DNA of 64,000 nt from Gnetum montanum. Taxonomy: Eukaryota; Streptophyta; Gnetopsida; Gnetales; Gnetaceae. Below the pieces are notes generated by a model. It worked only from the letters and a program-made list of their open reading frames with translations. It did not search any database and was not told the DNA's origin. Location: NCBI GenBank assembly GCA_015680685.1, contig MNCI01021000.1, positions 887 to 64,886 on the forward strand, given 5' to 3'. This document shows positions 1 through 12,339 of the stretch, one piece after another. The position numbers and the translations under genes are program-made. The first letter of the stretch is position 1, and every line of letters begins with the position of its first letter.

Positions 1-980
1 AGTATCATGCTTAGCATTTAATTTCAAAATTTTTCTAGGTTCCCTTTATAGCTCTATTTTTGTGCAATATTAGACTTCTATTAAAGATTTTCATATAAGT
101 GCTTATGTTGTAGAAAATCATCTTGAGCAATCTAATAGTAATTTCTTATAGAAATTGCGTATTTGAGTTAAGGGAACATAGAAAGTCTTTTATACATTGA
201 TATGACTAAAATAGTTTCTTTATTTTTAAAGTTTATTAACTTAATATTGCAATCTTGAAATTATCAAATTTTTCTTGAAGTTCTATTATTTGTAATTCTT
301 GATCAATTTTAACTAGTTAAATAGAAGCTTATACTTTGTTTTTTACAAAGCATTTTGGTAGTTAAATAGAGTGTATATTATGAAATTGTTTGTTGAGCTT
401 AGAAGGTTTGGACGATTCATAAGAAATTGAATTGGAATAACTTTATTACAAAGTGTTTCCTCATGTTAATTTATCTTGTTTAAATGTTTGAGATTCCATA
501 CAAATCTTCTTTCTTTTCTTTCCTCTTTCCAAAATCCATTGAATCTTGCTCTATTTCTAATTTTTTTCTAGAATTTTCTTTGTGGGAAAAATTAGGAGTA
601 GATTGGTAAAATTGTGCTCAAATGTTTTTGTGAAATTTTATTTATCATAAGTAACGTACTATAAGAACTATATAGACTAAGTGATTTGAAAAAATAGGAA
701 TCAGCAAAAACTCATAATATTTAGCAAGGTTAGCTAAATTTCTTTTATGATAGCCAATTACAATTTTATACATAACCTATCTATTTCAACATTCAACATC
801 AAACACATACTCATGTTTCATAACCACTGAGTTTATTTGAAGGTATATGGGCCTTAATGTTGCCAGAGACCAATAAGAACCTAAACCCTATTTGAAGAAA
901 ATCTTCATTTCTCGTGACCTAGATCACGAGACCCATAGGCCCCCAATGTTTGATGGTCCCAAATAGTTGCCAATAGTTCT
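1..980 (+). repeat. AT-rich sequence ending in a probable 5' LTR end
   Basis: No gene is visible here. The last 120 bases are less AT-rich and resemble the U5 end of an LTR: an inverted CTCGTGACCTAGATCACGAG sits at about 913-932, and a primer-site-like sequence follows directly. An old plus-strand retroelement body begins just downstream. The left LTR boundary cannot be placed and may lie outside the window. Confidence 0.35.
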
Positions 981-984
981 TTTC

Positions 985-999
985 ATGCTAGAAGGAGGG
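985..999 (+). promoter_or_regulatory. Degenerate retroelement primer-binding site
   Basis: ATGCTAGAAGGAGGG matches 13 of the 17 bases of TGGCGCTAGAAGGAGGG, the sequence that follows three other LTRs in this window. It lies between LTR-like sequence and a gag remnant, where minus-strand DNA synthesis would be primed from a host tRNA. The leading TGGC is lost. Confidence 0.5.
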
Positions 1000-1399
1000 T
1001 AGTAACATTTGTCACTTAAATTCATAAGTCTAATACTCCTAGCACACAAATAGTTCTTTTTCTTACTAGTAGAGCTTGAAAGAATTAGACACTATTTTGC
1101 ATTAATGATTGGACATACTAATAGTTTGGAAGATTTCAAAGGTTCCAAAGAAATTCTTGACTATAATACTAATTATTCATCAGGAGAAGACAAGAAGGCT
1201 CTTGATTTTGCGATAGGTAGTGGAGTAAAGACTAGAAGGAAAAGGAGACCACCCCTTCTATCTAGTTTATTAGTCTATAAGAAAAGTACAAAGAAGTATA
1301 AAAATTCAATGATAAAAAAATTATAATAGGATGGAAAATTCGTGGCAAAGAGTTACATCATTAGGATTTTAAAACAACAACGATATTCCTAACGTAGTT

Positions 1400-1900
1400 T
1401 ACAAATATTTTCTAGAGCCTTTTATTCCTGGAAAAACTTACTGAACTGAAGAATACATTTACATATTTGAGTTGGCTCTAGCTCATGCAAATATACAACA
1501 CCAAGGTCAAGCTTGTAGTTTGTTTGTAGCAAATCTAAAGGATATGGCTCAAATTTGGTATTCAAACTTACCAAGCAACAGTATCACAAGTTGAAATGAT
1601 ATGAAGAATCTTTTTTGGCTTAATTTGGTAATTAATTAGATCAACAACAATTGTACTATGGGCTAATATAAGCTAAGAAAGAAACTAAAGAGTCAATTAG
1701 AGATTTCAATATTAAGTTTCAATAAATTTCTAGGATTTTTCAGAGACAATATAGACCATCAGAAAAAATTCTTATAGATACTTATCTTAAGACTGTGAAT
1801 CCCAATATTTCAATTTGGTTAAGAAGAACTCCAAACTTGCTAACACTAAATGACTACTTTAGTGAAGCTATATAATTAGAAAAATAACTAAACTTAAACA
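1400..1900 (+). pseudogene. Ty3/gypsy gag remnant
   Basis: This is the capsid part of a gag protein, which forms the cytoplasmic virus-like particle. The broken translation contains FELALAHANIQHQGQACSLF, then the WYSNLPSNSI signature, then a region like the usual L...KQ...ESIRDFN..F. Several TAG/TAA/TGA codons and at least one frameshift interrupt it. Boundaries are approximate. No zinc knuckle can be placed. Confidence 0.5.
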
Positions 1901-2699
1901 ATGAAGAGATTATCACAACTTAAAAAACAAAAGAGAAAATGATGATTCCTGTACAAGATTTTGCTCAACCGAAAGCATTACTGGGGCCATCTCATATTAA
2001 AATAGAGCAAGAGTTTGAAAGCAAAGAATCTAAAAAGGAATAGCTAATGAGAGACTTGTCCAACAAAGAAGTGAAACTAGAAAAAGCTTTGGAAAATGTT
2101 AAGATCAAAAAGGAAAAGAAAAATAGAAAATATAAGGATCAAGATACTAAGTTAGTAGAGGATGAGGATGAAAGTGGTCTTGTTATGTCTAACTTCCCTA
2201 ATATTGAATCAGAAATGAGCAATCTAGTGTTCATTATGCAAGCAAGCCTTCTAACAATAGATCTAGTGATACATCTTCTCTATCAAGTTCTGAATAAGAT
2301 ATATTGTTAGATGAAGACTGTAATAACAATGAATAATATGGATATAATCTACGATCAAAGGAAAAATTAACTACTTCAAAGCGTTCAAACATTATTTCTG
2401 ATCCATCTACTAAGAGGAGGATTTTTGAACCATGTAGAAGGGAGAAAAATAAGAATAGAGAAGATCAAAAAGGGCAAGGTACTCAAAATCAAACTTTTAA
2501 TAAATGGATGAAAAAACTAGGCTTTTATGGAGATCGAGAGTATAATCTCATTCAAGATCTTAAACATGTCAAGGCCAATATTAGCATATATTAATTGTTA
2601 CAGATAGGTAATCATCAAAGAAAAGCTTTGGAGTTTATTAAAAAAAATATAAAGTTGGGGAATAAGAATTAACCTAGCTATTGTTGGACTCCTCATAAA

Positions 2700-3060
2700 G
2701 AAGCTCCTCTTTTTCTTTTGACAATGAAGTTAACAGACAAATATCTTCATAACTATTTGGTCAATGCTGAAGCTGCCTCTACTATTATGCCATTATCCAT
2801 ATGTAAATAAACCTTCGTTTGACTCTTGAGAAATCCAATAAAAGGATCGTTTAAGTGGACAAAAGCAGAGTGAAAATTGTGGGTCAACTACCCCATGTTT
2901 TATTAGAAATCGCTTCTAAACCTTGTACAAAAGGTAGAGTAACTATTCAAGTGGTAGATATACTAGATTCATATAGTCTTTTGTTATGTATAAGTTGGAG
3001 TAAGAATTTATCTGGTTTATTCACACATGTGGCTATCTTTGAAAGGGGAGCCAAATCAAG
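2700..3060 (+). pseudogene. Retroelement aspartic protease remnant
   Basis: The sequence around 2760-2800 reads LVNAEAASTIMPLSI, aligned with the retropepsin active site LIDTGASTNIMPLSI. The catalytic Asp-Thr-Gly is replaced by Asn-Ala-Glu, so it cannot be active. The C-terminal part near 2855-3060 includes DSYSLLLCISW, corresponding to the conserved Y.LLLGR.W. The domain follows gag and precedes the RNase H fragment. Confidence 0.5.
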
Positions 3061-3410
3061 TATATATATATATATAGTGAACCTTTGATGAATGAAAGCA
3101 TAACTTTGAATGGGAAAAATAAAGTCATTGAAATAAGAGCTTTTGAATTCAAAATTTGCACACTTCAATAAGTTTATAATTCCCAGAAAGAGAAATCTTA
3201 AGATTAGAAAAAATGGGAATTATACTTTGATGTTTCTTGTAACTCCAAAGGTGCAAGAGTTGGAGTAGTTCTAGTAAAAGTTGATTTCCGAAAGATGTTA
3301 AAGGTTTAACAATTGATATATCTTTCCCTTTTACTAAAAACAAGGATGAATATGAAGCTTTGAGTATTGTAATTAAAATAGCATAAAAAGGAATAAGGTA
3401 ATCACCATAA

Positions 3411-4227
3411 AAGACAATTGTTAATCCTGGAACAGATATTGCTGAGTTCGGGAAGCTCGTAAGTTTCAGCTTTATAATGCCTCTGGAACAGCGTGGATTC
3501 TTGGGAATGATGTCGTGGCTTTATAATGCCGTGGCTGGTGACGCTTTTTGGAAAAGGAATTCTTCCAAATGGTGCATACAACTAACTGTGCATGATGCCC
3601 TTCTTACCGTTCTTCCCTGTTCAAGCCATGAATGTCACGCGGAAATTTTGACTGCCCTGTCAGGTCGTTTTTGGTATTTCAAATATCTTTCCTTGTACGT
3701 CCGGATGGCAGTTTCCATACATGAGATAAGGTCATGACTTGGTATTATTTCTATCCGCTTCCCGATGGCTACGTTATCCTTGGTAGTGTGAAAGTTGGCA
3801 AGTTCCAAGTCTTCCTTCCTGCCTTTCTCGGCATCCCACCTGAACCCCCTGCCGACGCGTTGGATGCGGTGTGGGCAAGGTTTCTGTGGCACGTGTTCTA
3901 CGTTAACATGAAAGTTTCCAATGCAGATTAATGGTCCCCCAACACGTCGGTGGCTGGTTCGGGGAGAACGATGGAATGTTTCTCCTACAATTTCTGTTTT
4001 CATGCCTAAATGGTGGGTAAACGCAGCAGATTTCATGGAATGTTGATTTCCCTATGTTAGCGATGTTTGAAATAAAACTTGTGGCCATACACTGATCCGT
4101 AAGCATGGTAGCGTACAAGAGATTTTAATTTTTCACTCTGGCTAAGCTGCATGCCTGCTAGGTTTTGAGGCGCATATTTTTCTCTAAGTTTCCCATGCCA
4201 ATCTCCGTCTACAAATAAAGCGTTAAC
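3411..4227. other. Unassigned sequence, moderate GC
   Basis: This block is less AT-rich than its left flank. A short direct repeat of GCTTTATAATGCC occurs near 3468 and 3519. Open stretches exist on both strands (for example 3635-4036 minus), but none shows a motif or family resemblance I recognise, and overlapping frames are equally open. I make no gene call. Confidence 0.3.
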
Positions 4228-5370
4228 AGTTTCAAGCTCCTAAATGCACATGTCGTGCCATTGTTATTTTTCTTTGTCCTAGCAGCAACTTCTTTTGGGA
4301 GGACATACATAATATGAAACACTCTTGACCATAGCAAAGACATCATCATTATCAGTGTTGTACTAACGAGGCAAATCGCATCCATTGCTCCCTTCCTTTT
4401 TATCTCCAAAAATTATTTGTAAATCCATTCAAGTTGGTCATCACCATTATACCCACCAACGGAGCTCATCACTGGATAGCCCATGTTTACCCCTCAAGTT
4501 TGTATCATGATGCTGCAGCAGCATCTGCTACTACAGAAAAGGAAGAAAACATCATGTTTATGAAAACCTGGTTTTCACCTCCAAGATCCCGTTGCCTCCA
4601 TTCGGTGCCCAACAAAATTGCCATCAAACTATGTTTTGAAACATATTGTTCGCCGAATGTGTTGACTCCGGTAGAGTTCTCTCCCACTGCTGCGTATTTT
4701 TGTAGCAGGACGTTTCGCTTGGTGCATGTTTATGCAACCACCCATCAAGCAGCAGCTGGGTGTGGTTGCCTGCCATTTCTGTAGCTCGGTGTAGTTCCCT
4801 GCAATTTCAATAGTTCCAAGCTCCTCCATGTACATGTCCTGGCATTATTATTTTCCTTGGTCTTAGCACCGACTTCTTTTGGTGGCATATACATCGTATG
4901 AAACATACCCTCCACTACAGCAAAGACATCATTATCCTCACTGTACTAACGAGGCCAATCGCATCTATTGATTCCTTCCTTTCTATCACCCAAAATTATT
5001 TGTAAATCCATTCAAGTTGATCGTCATCATGATACCCACCAATGGAGCTCCCACTACATAGTCCATGGCTGCCACTCAAGCTTGTATCATGATGCAGCAG
5101 CTGCTACTGCTACTACAGAAAAGGAAGAAAACATCATGTTTATAAGAACTTGGTTTTCACCTTCAAGATCTTATTGCCTCCATTGGGTGCCCAACAAAAC
5201 CACCATCAAACTATGCTCAGAAAACATATTGTTCCTGAAAATGTGTTGATCCTTGGCACCGCCTCCGGTAGAGTTGTCTCCTGCTGCTGTGTATTTTTGC
5301 AATAATGCGTTTTCCTGCTGCATGTCTGTGTAGTCGCCTGTTGCACAGTAGCTGGGCATGGTTCCTTTCC
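4228..5370. repeat. Diverged tandem duplication, two copies of about 570 bp
   Basis: Copy 1 (about 4228-4790) and copy 2 (about 4811-5370) align along their length with an offset of about 583 bases. Shared landmarks include TTCCAAGCTCC, GCAAAGACATCAT, TTGTAAATCCATTCAAGTTG, ACAGAAAAGGAAGAAAACAT and GTAGAGTT.TCTCC. The copies differ by many substitutions and small indels, including extra GCTACT units in copy 2, so the duplication is old. It may be part of an old LTR U3/5'UTR, since an LTR 3' end lies downstream. Confidence 0.7.
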
Positions 5371-6123
5371 ATTTGTATGTACACATGGTCTGCTGGTGGT
5401 CTTCAGGCGCTGGCGTTGTATTTTTCGATTGCTCCTGCCTTCCACACATTAGTGGTGGTTGCAGGATCAGGTCATGAAGGTCCCCTTCTTTCACTGCCAC
5501 GTTGGCGCTACAGCTACCATGTTATGGCTTCATGTTTCTTTGCTACGCCTGAATGGTGTATGTTGCTGTTATCCACATGGACGAGGATTAGACCAGTGGG
5601 GGGAGCAGGTGGCACATGTCAATAGGTGAGTGGTTCTGACGATGCAGGCGCTTGTATAAGGTGATCACAAGGTGACAGCCTCGAGTGATGGTTGGCATTG
5701 GCATGACGGTGGTAGCCTCTATAGTGGTGGGCAGCCAACACGTAATGTCCTCCTGTGCATGGGCCTGCACTGTCTGCAACAACATTGGTAAGGCAACGTG
5801 TAGCATGGGTCCTCGTTTGCCTCTGTCAAACCTGCTTCTCTTTTCTGAGCTAAGTTTTTGTTTATCCTGCTATTTTTAAATTTTTGTCACTCAACTTGGT
5901 CTCTATTGTGTAGTTTAAACACAATTTAAAACTCTGGTTAATCTTTCTTCAAGTTGTGAACTATTTCATGCTTTTTATTTCATGTTTCATTAATGCACAA
6001 GTATACTTGTTGAAATTTTAAAGCAAATAGCTATTTCCCTGCCAAAGTTGTTTTAAAACTGTTTAATTTATCTACATCATTAAACGTTGTGTTTTATGAA
6101 ACACCACGTTGCTTTTTCAGATA
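5371..6123. other. GC-richer stretch passing into AT-rich LTR-like sequence
   Basis: Positions 5371-5870 are CTG/GCC-rich, like the body of the LTR at 23.2-24.2 kb. They are followed by a T/A-rich stretch, the same order as in that LTR. Short frames such as 5588-5806 minus show no family motif. The likeliest reading is the R/U5 half of an old LTR, but I cannot place its start. Confidence 0.3.
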
Positions 6124-6227
6124 AGACTATTCTCAAATTTTTGTATGGATATGAGAGGCACCCTGGACAATAGTCTTTTGAAACAAGTTTTGTGAGTGTT
6201 GCTATGTCCAAAATTTATGCATCAACA
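6124..6227 (+). repeat. 3' end of an old LTR, related to the LTR at 22967-24449
   Basis: About 104 bases align without large gaps to 24342-24449. Both begin AGACTATTC, carry an inverted ATAGTCT about 45 bases on, and end with TGTCCAAAATTTA(T/C)GCATCAACA. The aligned parts agree at roughly two thirds of positions by eye. No primer-binding site follows, so the element body was lost or replaced. Confidence 0.6.
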
Positions 6228-9200
6228 AATTTATGTAGAGAGAAGCTATTGTATGGCCAACTCTAAACACACATGGAAGTCAAAAAGTACACTACAATTA
6301 TGCTTCACGCTACAGGATCATTGCTCGTTCTTGCATATCATCACCTATAATCTTTTCCATTCATTAGGGGTTTTCGCTGAGTACCACCACTTGCAATTGC
6401 ATGTCGAGTTCATGGATGTTTATTACTTCAACTATATATATCTATAAAGATTAACACTGACAAGTCATAAAAGCAACGACACATGGCCGCAACACTTTAA
6501 CATGAAGTTTTGCATCTTATGCAAGGGAGCCCATCTTAAAAGCTGGGTTGGTGAGGCTGATTCACACAAGGAGATCGTTCCTTTTCCTGGATGCATTTTA
6601 TATCTCCCTTTCACGTCGTTCAGTTCTTATTTGTATCATCACACGTAAGGATGCATGGGTACCATACCATGACTTATTTCTAATGTCAGCAAAAGGAGTT
6701 ATTCCAAGTCCCTTTTTCGGCCCAGGAAAACAAAAAAAGTAGCCCAAATCCCTACCCGATTCAACAGCAATGTTTCAAACTGCCATCAATGTTCTGTTAT
6801 TAGGTTTTTGAAAAGTTTAGATTTTCCAATTTCAAATAGAACTTTAAAACACATGATACAGAAATTAGATACTATGATATACTTAGAAATTTAAATTAAT
6901 AGGATAAATAAATCAAAGTCACATCCTAATCAAACAAATAAACTAATCTTTAGAGTTCTCATCCAACCATGTAAAAGAGACCAATCAATCAAGTATTTTA
7001 TGTGATGTGAAATTAGCATTTGTTAAGTTTACTTGCTTACAATGTTAAGCCAATGTATATTTGTAACTCAATCCTTCCCATAGTAGAGTCTTAGCCTTTT
7101 TACGCTTATAAATCATGTTAATTAAGACACTTGTGAATTATCAACAACTAGCGAAACATTAGCATCAAACATAAGCCTATCCTTCATATGGCCAAACCTC
7201 ATTCTTTATTTCACCTTGATTGACTTCCTACAATACATGATGATGGATATAAAAAACGGAAAAGTAGAGAAGAATGAAAAAATCATATGAATAAAAAAAA
7301 GAAAAGAGAAAGGGGCATGTTGGAACTTTGAAATATTTATAATATAGATACACCGCAAAATATATAGTCTAATTAGAACTTTATAACTCAGCATTGCCCA
7401 CCAACATCAAACCCATGACATAGATCCTTTAAATCAAGAGTTTTATCACTAGGCTAACACCTCCTTGTTAAAAAGGAGAAAATGAAACATTACCATATCC
7501 ACAACTACCCTACTTTGATATCATGTAAACTTTACAAGACTAACACTAAACAACTCAATATCCAAATAAGAGAAGAGAGAGTTAGACAAAGAGACACATC
7601 CAAATATGACTCTATTAATATTTAAGATATATGAAATGTCATATTTAAATAACAAATGATCATAATTGCACTTAGTAGTCACAACTAAATACTAAAGAAT
7701 GTGTTAATGAACGTTAACAAATTATTGAAAATAATATAACATGGCAACACTACAGTGATGGATCACAATGTATAGACATCATGACGGTGTAAGCATAAAT
7801 TCACCATGATAAATAATATAACATTAATAAAATGAGATGATGAGTTTGTAAAATAAGAAGAGATATATTTAACACATGTCTTTGGATAGTGATGATGTAG
7901 AAGAAAAAGTTGCTCAACTCATGAGTGTTGTTTAGATTGTACTTTTTATTCTACATTTTAGTTTGTTGTGATCCCATCACAAGGTCATGACATAGATTAT
8001 GATGAATGTTGACATCATCATTAGATGCCATGTATTAATACCAACAACTTTTATAAGTCGAACGCTTTTCTTTTGGATCTCAAATATTGCATAAACAACT
8101 AAAAAATAGCTTTTATGGATTCTTGAAGTGATTGAAACTTTGAAACAATAATTGATCATGTTTTTAGAATTTTAGATACCTAGAACAATCTTAGGTTTTT
8201 AGTTTCTCCTATTTGACTAATATTTACAATTTTAGTAATGCATTTGAAATTTTAGTTATAACACTTAGCAACTTTTGGTAGCCATTTGATCTTTATTTGG
8301 GCAACAACCTTTGTTTGATTGATTTGATAGTTTTATAATTTTTGTTTACCATCAAATATTTAACAAAATGTAAGTTCTAGACTCATCAACTATTTGGTAA
8401 TATGGGACACTAGGGCTTCTCAAATTTTATACATTTGGCTATGTCGGTATACTTTTCCCACCATCCCAAGTCCATTTGTTTACATATTTGGCTATGTTGG
8501 TATGTTTGTGCTCATGCATGACACCATAATGATAAGTATTTTTGATTTGTTATTTAAGAATATTTTTACTTATCTTTTGTTAGAACGTTACACATAGAGT
8601 CACCATGGTAAGTATATTTGTTTGCAACCTTATACATGAAGTCATCATAGTAACTATCTTTGTTTGTTAATGTTGGATGGTGATAGACATATTTGATATT
8701 TGATTTTTTCTCTAAATTAAGATAAACCTAGTTCTATGATGGCTAGGGAACATCCAGAATACTGAAAGCTTATTACATTACTAATCATACTAGAGATAGA
8801 GCTAGAAATTCTAGTAAGGTAAAAACTAAGAAAAAGGAATGATACAAAAGTGGAGCTACTAGAGCTTCCAATACAAAACAAAAGAAGGCCTTTCATATTT
8901 TCTAAATAAGGAATGAAAATAAAATCATGAAAGCAACACACATTAAACTAATTTTTTTCAAAATGAATAAAGTTGTGTGGCCCATGACATTTTTTCTTAG
9001 AAAAAATCACTAGTACCATGGTAGAAAAAGAAGGAAAAATAATAAGTAAGAAACCTTAGAACCTCAATCCTAAAATCAAAGGATTCTTATTTAAAGATTC
9101 ATCAATTTTTGAAATACCATAAGACATGAAGAGCAAAGGTAGGAAGAGTTTTATGTTTATGTTTCTTCTATATTTCTTGAATTTGAGAAGTTCAAGAAAT

Positions 9201-9670
9201 AACATTATGCATGAACATGTAGTTTCAATGTGTGCTAGTTGTGTGTGTAAGCTTCTTCCAAAATGAGTATATAATAGAATATTAAAATAAATAATGATTA
9301 ATGGTCTCAAGTTATGCTCTACACCTCATACAAAGTTGAATTGTAATAAAATATTTATGGTGCAAAAGAACATTCCCAAGTAATTTTTTATACAAACACT
9401 TGGACATAAAAATTTTGCATTTTGAAATAATGATATGCTTTAATTATATATCCTCAAGAGGATACTAAATAATAGAGCTAAATTTTCAAAAGAATAATTC
9501 AACTTATACTAATTGGAATCTCTTCAACAAATAGATTTTTCTTCAACATGCACATTTCTTTTGAACTAAAAATTTAGCTTTTCAAAGCTTCACCAAGCTA
9601 GCATAAGTTATCGTGTTTCAAAGCTAATATAAATACTCCATTCTCTACCATGATTTGGAATAGTGAGAAG
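6228..9670. other. AT-rich spacer without recognisable genes
   Basis: Both strands carry only short open frames with no motif I can recognise. The only structure seen is a set of degenerate short repeats at 8417-8665. No LTR ends, tRNA-like hairpins or coding blocks were found. Confidence 0.5.
8417..8665. repeat. Cluster of degenerate short repeats
   Basis: ACATTTGGCTATGT.GGTAT occurs twice (near 8431 and 8485). A longer unit of the form CAT.GAGTCACCATGGTAAGTAT.TTTGTTTG occurs three times (near 8516, 8591 and 8635), with differences between copies. It has no coding meaning that I can see. Confidence 0.5.
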
Positions 9671-10318
9671 TGTAACGACCGAAAACGTCAGTGGCTAGAA
9701 AACACTGAGGGGTCGACAGGCATGACAGTTTCGACCCTATTTCCACGGGAGGGCCATGCTGAGTGTGTGTGGATATAGGGCACCCTGAACGGTCTAGTCA
9801 ATTAGAAAGGGACTTAATCGGCATCTATATAGCCTTTTTCAACATATAATTTGAAAACAGGGACCAAAATGTGAAGTAATTCTTGAAAGTAAATAAAGCA
9901 GAAAACAAAGCAACATGTGACAATAAGTAGGAAACAAAGTAAAATGCAGTTAGAAAAGTGCACAGCTCCAAAGCTACAAGTTTGCTCTGTCAAGGTGGAT
10001 ACAATCGATTACACCACATGATGGAGTGCAGAGATCCTGAGAGTAACCAAGACATGTAGAGCAAAGCAGATTGTGTGCTTGGGTGTAGACTTAGGTGCTA
10101 ACAATGTAGGGATTCTACCAAGGTGATAGAGGAGGGATAGAATAAAATGTCAGCTAGGAATGCTAACTGTTTGCAGTGTCAAATAGAAAGCTTACAATGC
10201 TTGATGTTATAATGTGCCAGGAAGAGAACTTGAGTCACCAAAGAGAGGGAAAGTAGGCAACTTGGCAAAAAATTTCAACCGGATGGAACCGAACCCTTTG
10301 AATGTTGCTCGTCAGGGT

Positions 10319-10326
10319 ATTTATAG
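10319..10326 (-). promoter_or_regulatory. TATA-type box of the LTR
   Basis: The minus strand reads CTATAAATACC. The same position in the related LTRs at 40.08 and 51.62 kb holds CTTATAAATACC, so the box is conserved across copies and probably marks the element promoter. Confidence 0.5.
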
Positions 10327-10555
10327 AACCAAGGGCACACAAAAGGGGCAGTTTGGATGCCACGTACCCTAGACTTTGTTGAATTGCTGGTGCTGCAGAT
10401 GCCAGTATGACCATTGGACGTGCATGATCGTTGTGACTATGGGTCTGCAATGCCGCAATTGTGAGCTTGCCATGCCCTAATTGCATCATTAGCATCTAAA
10501 AACATGTGCCAATGGTCCAATTAGGTGAAGTGCATTGATGTCACACAACCACCCT

Positions 10556-11020
10556 CATGCTTTGTTGTGTGTCGTAGTGTAGCATGTTCAATGTAGCGTA
10601 GCATGTTGTCTTGCATTTTTCTACACATATGCTACATGCTTGCTACACTATGCTACGCTATGTAGTGTAGCATCTAGCCTTAGTTGCGAAAACTTGGCCA
10701 ACCTGAAAACCTCGTTTCCTGCACTATGGAACTTGCAACCTTGTTGATCTTGCCCTTTAAGCTTCCTTCTATCTCTTCTGTATGATTGCTATGCCTCACT
10801 GCGCCATGTAGCTCAACGTAGCGTAGAAGCAGACATGGTCCACCGCTTCTTAACAGAAGGGACATTGTTGAAGGACTTGAAGTTGGGTAATGAAACTAGC
10901 TATATAGTTGTCTCTATGCTATGCTACGTTACATAGCACAACGTAGCATGACACTTTGCTTTGCAAATTTTTTTTGAAGCTTGCTATGCTACATAGTGGG
11001 TGTAGCGTAGCATAGCAGAC
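10556..11020. repeat. Dispersed GTAGCGTAGCAT / ATGCTACGCTAC motifs in LTR
   Basis: At least ten partial copies of GTAGCGTAGCAT or its complement occur in two clusters, 10556-10680 and 10795-11020. They lie in the U3 part of the LTR, read on the minus strand, upstream of the TATA-type box. Confidence 0.6.
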
Positions 11021-11290
11021 ATTGTGACTTAGAAAACTTGTCGAACTATTTTGAGTATCCAGAATGCTGCCAACTCCGTGCATCATTTTTGAGTAGGCTA
11101 TCGACTGGGCAAACTACTTAGGTAGATAGGCAAGATGATCCATGGAGCCTGTTCATGTCCAAAGTAGAAAATTTGCTGAACTAGCTGGCTTGAAATCAGA
11201 GCGTTCTCCTCCTGAAGAACTATCGTAGCACTGCGCGAATTGCAATGCCTGGTGAAGAAAGAATGACCTCGCATTTTTTGAGGTGTTTCA

Positions 11291-11303
11291 TTGGCCCCTC
11301 TTT
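11291..11303 (-). promoter_or_regulatory. Polypurine tract
   Basis: The minus strand reads AAAGAGGGGCCAA directly before the LTR start TGAAACACC. The same tract, AAAGAGGGGCCAT, sits in the same place at 40576-40588. It would prime plus-strand DNA synthesis. Confidence 0.7.
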
Positions 11304-12339
11304 GTCGATGTCTAGAGAACAAGCTTGATATACGTTGAAAAAGAATTTGAAACACCGCAACATGCAAATTGCTAAGGTTGTCACTCGATGAGTGTCAAGA
11401 CGTCGTTTGACTACACTTGAGAGTGTTGCATTGGTTTTGCAGAAGTTAAGGAAGAGGGTAAAGATGATGTTTAGCAGATTCCCTCGTTAGAGTGCTCGTG
11501 AGGGGCTCATTCATGTTTTTATCTTTGGCTACCACTCTTCTTCAACCTCTCATAGGATAGGTGTTTCCTTCGCAAGATGAGTTGTGTTACATCTACAAAG
11601 TGTTTTGACCTGCCTACAAATGTATTCTATGTGGTGAGCTATGTTACACACGTCATGGAACTTGCGCTGGTGTTTCCGAGGTGGTGAGCTATGTTATGCG
11701 CACCATCGAAGTTTGCACTCTATTAGTAGCCAAGTTAGTCGAGGCAGTCACTTCGTAGCACTATAGCATTTGCTGTTATCACAAGATGTATCCTCAGCCA
11801 ACGAGGGCAAAGGTCTTGCTTGCTGCTGGTGTTGTTGAAGATTTTGGGTACCATTGCTGGTGTACGATGTCCAAAGCAGAAAGGCCAGCAATGGCCTTGG
11901 CAGCACTGGTGTGGAAGAGCTGGCCTCGAAGGCGTCGAGAGTTGCTGTGAGTGTGGATGCTCTAGAATCCCTACCAAAGGCATGCATTCTCAGTTCAGCT
12001 ATGGGATCAGCCACCTCATAGCTAAACTTCATGCAACCCGAGGCGTTGGCAAGGGGCTGGAGAGTAACAATATTGTGGCTGGGCCACAATAGTCGAGGAA
12101 CTACCATTAGGGTGGTGGGCCGTGGCGACGATAGGTTCGGAGGGCCAGTGTAATGCCATACGGCATCTCCGGAGGATCAGCATAATGCTAAGGGTGGCAA
12201 CACCACATATGTTCTAGACTATGTTCCCATTGTGTCATGAACTACGTTCTGGAACAACGATGACCCACCCGCACGTTGACATCGCGCCCACTCATTTGAT
12301 GTGTATTTGGTGCTGGTGCATGCTGGGGATATGACGCGA
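11304..12339 (-). other. 3' untranslated region of the truncated element
   Basis: This sequence lies between the pol stop and the polypurine tract. Open frames such as 11748-12107 (minus) are low in complexity and show no domain. The equivalent region of the related element (about 40.6-41.7 kb) does not share a clear reading frame with it, which argues against coding. Confidence 0.5.

Larger units (their letters stand above)
1000..3410 (+). mobile_element. Degenerate Ty3/gypsy internal region (gag, protease, RNase H)
   Basis: Read on the plus strand, broken frames give recognisable pieces in retroelement order. Gag core lies at about 1400-1900, including an AQIWYSNLPSNSI stretch like the usual A.WY..LP..SI. 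A lysine/glutamate-rich linker lies at 1990-2260. Protease spans about 2700-3060. The start of a plant-type RNase H lies at about 3220-3365 (DVSCNSKGA..GVV, then FPFTKNKDEYEAL, compare TNN.AEYEAL). Most of RT and all of integrase are missing. Stops and frameshifts are frequent, so this is an old dead copy. The RNase H type suggests the Tat side of Ty3/gypsy, but that is an inference. Confidence 0.6.
9671..11290 (-). repeat. 3' LTR of the truncated minus-strand element
   Basis: The LTR starts TGTAACGACCGAAAACGTCA and ends GAGGTGTTTCA on the plus strand, like the LTRs at 39316 and 50854 (TGTGACRACGGAAAATGTC to CACGGTGTTTYA). It is about 1620 bases long. A minus-strand TATA-type box lies at 10319-10326. 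Repeats of the form GTAGCGTAGCAT fill about 10.56-11.02 kb. TTGGCCCCTCTTT, the complement of a polypurine tract, follows directly. Confidence 0.8.

Noticed and set aside
3635-4036. 133-codon open frame on the minus strand
   Set aside because: No motif or family resemblance, overlapping plus-strand frames are equally open, and no start or promoter context stands out.
11748-12107. 119-codon open frame in the 3' UTR of the truncated element
   Set aside because: Opposite-strand frame 11820-12092 is also open, no known motif, not conserved in the sibling element.
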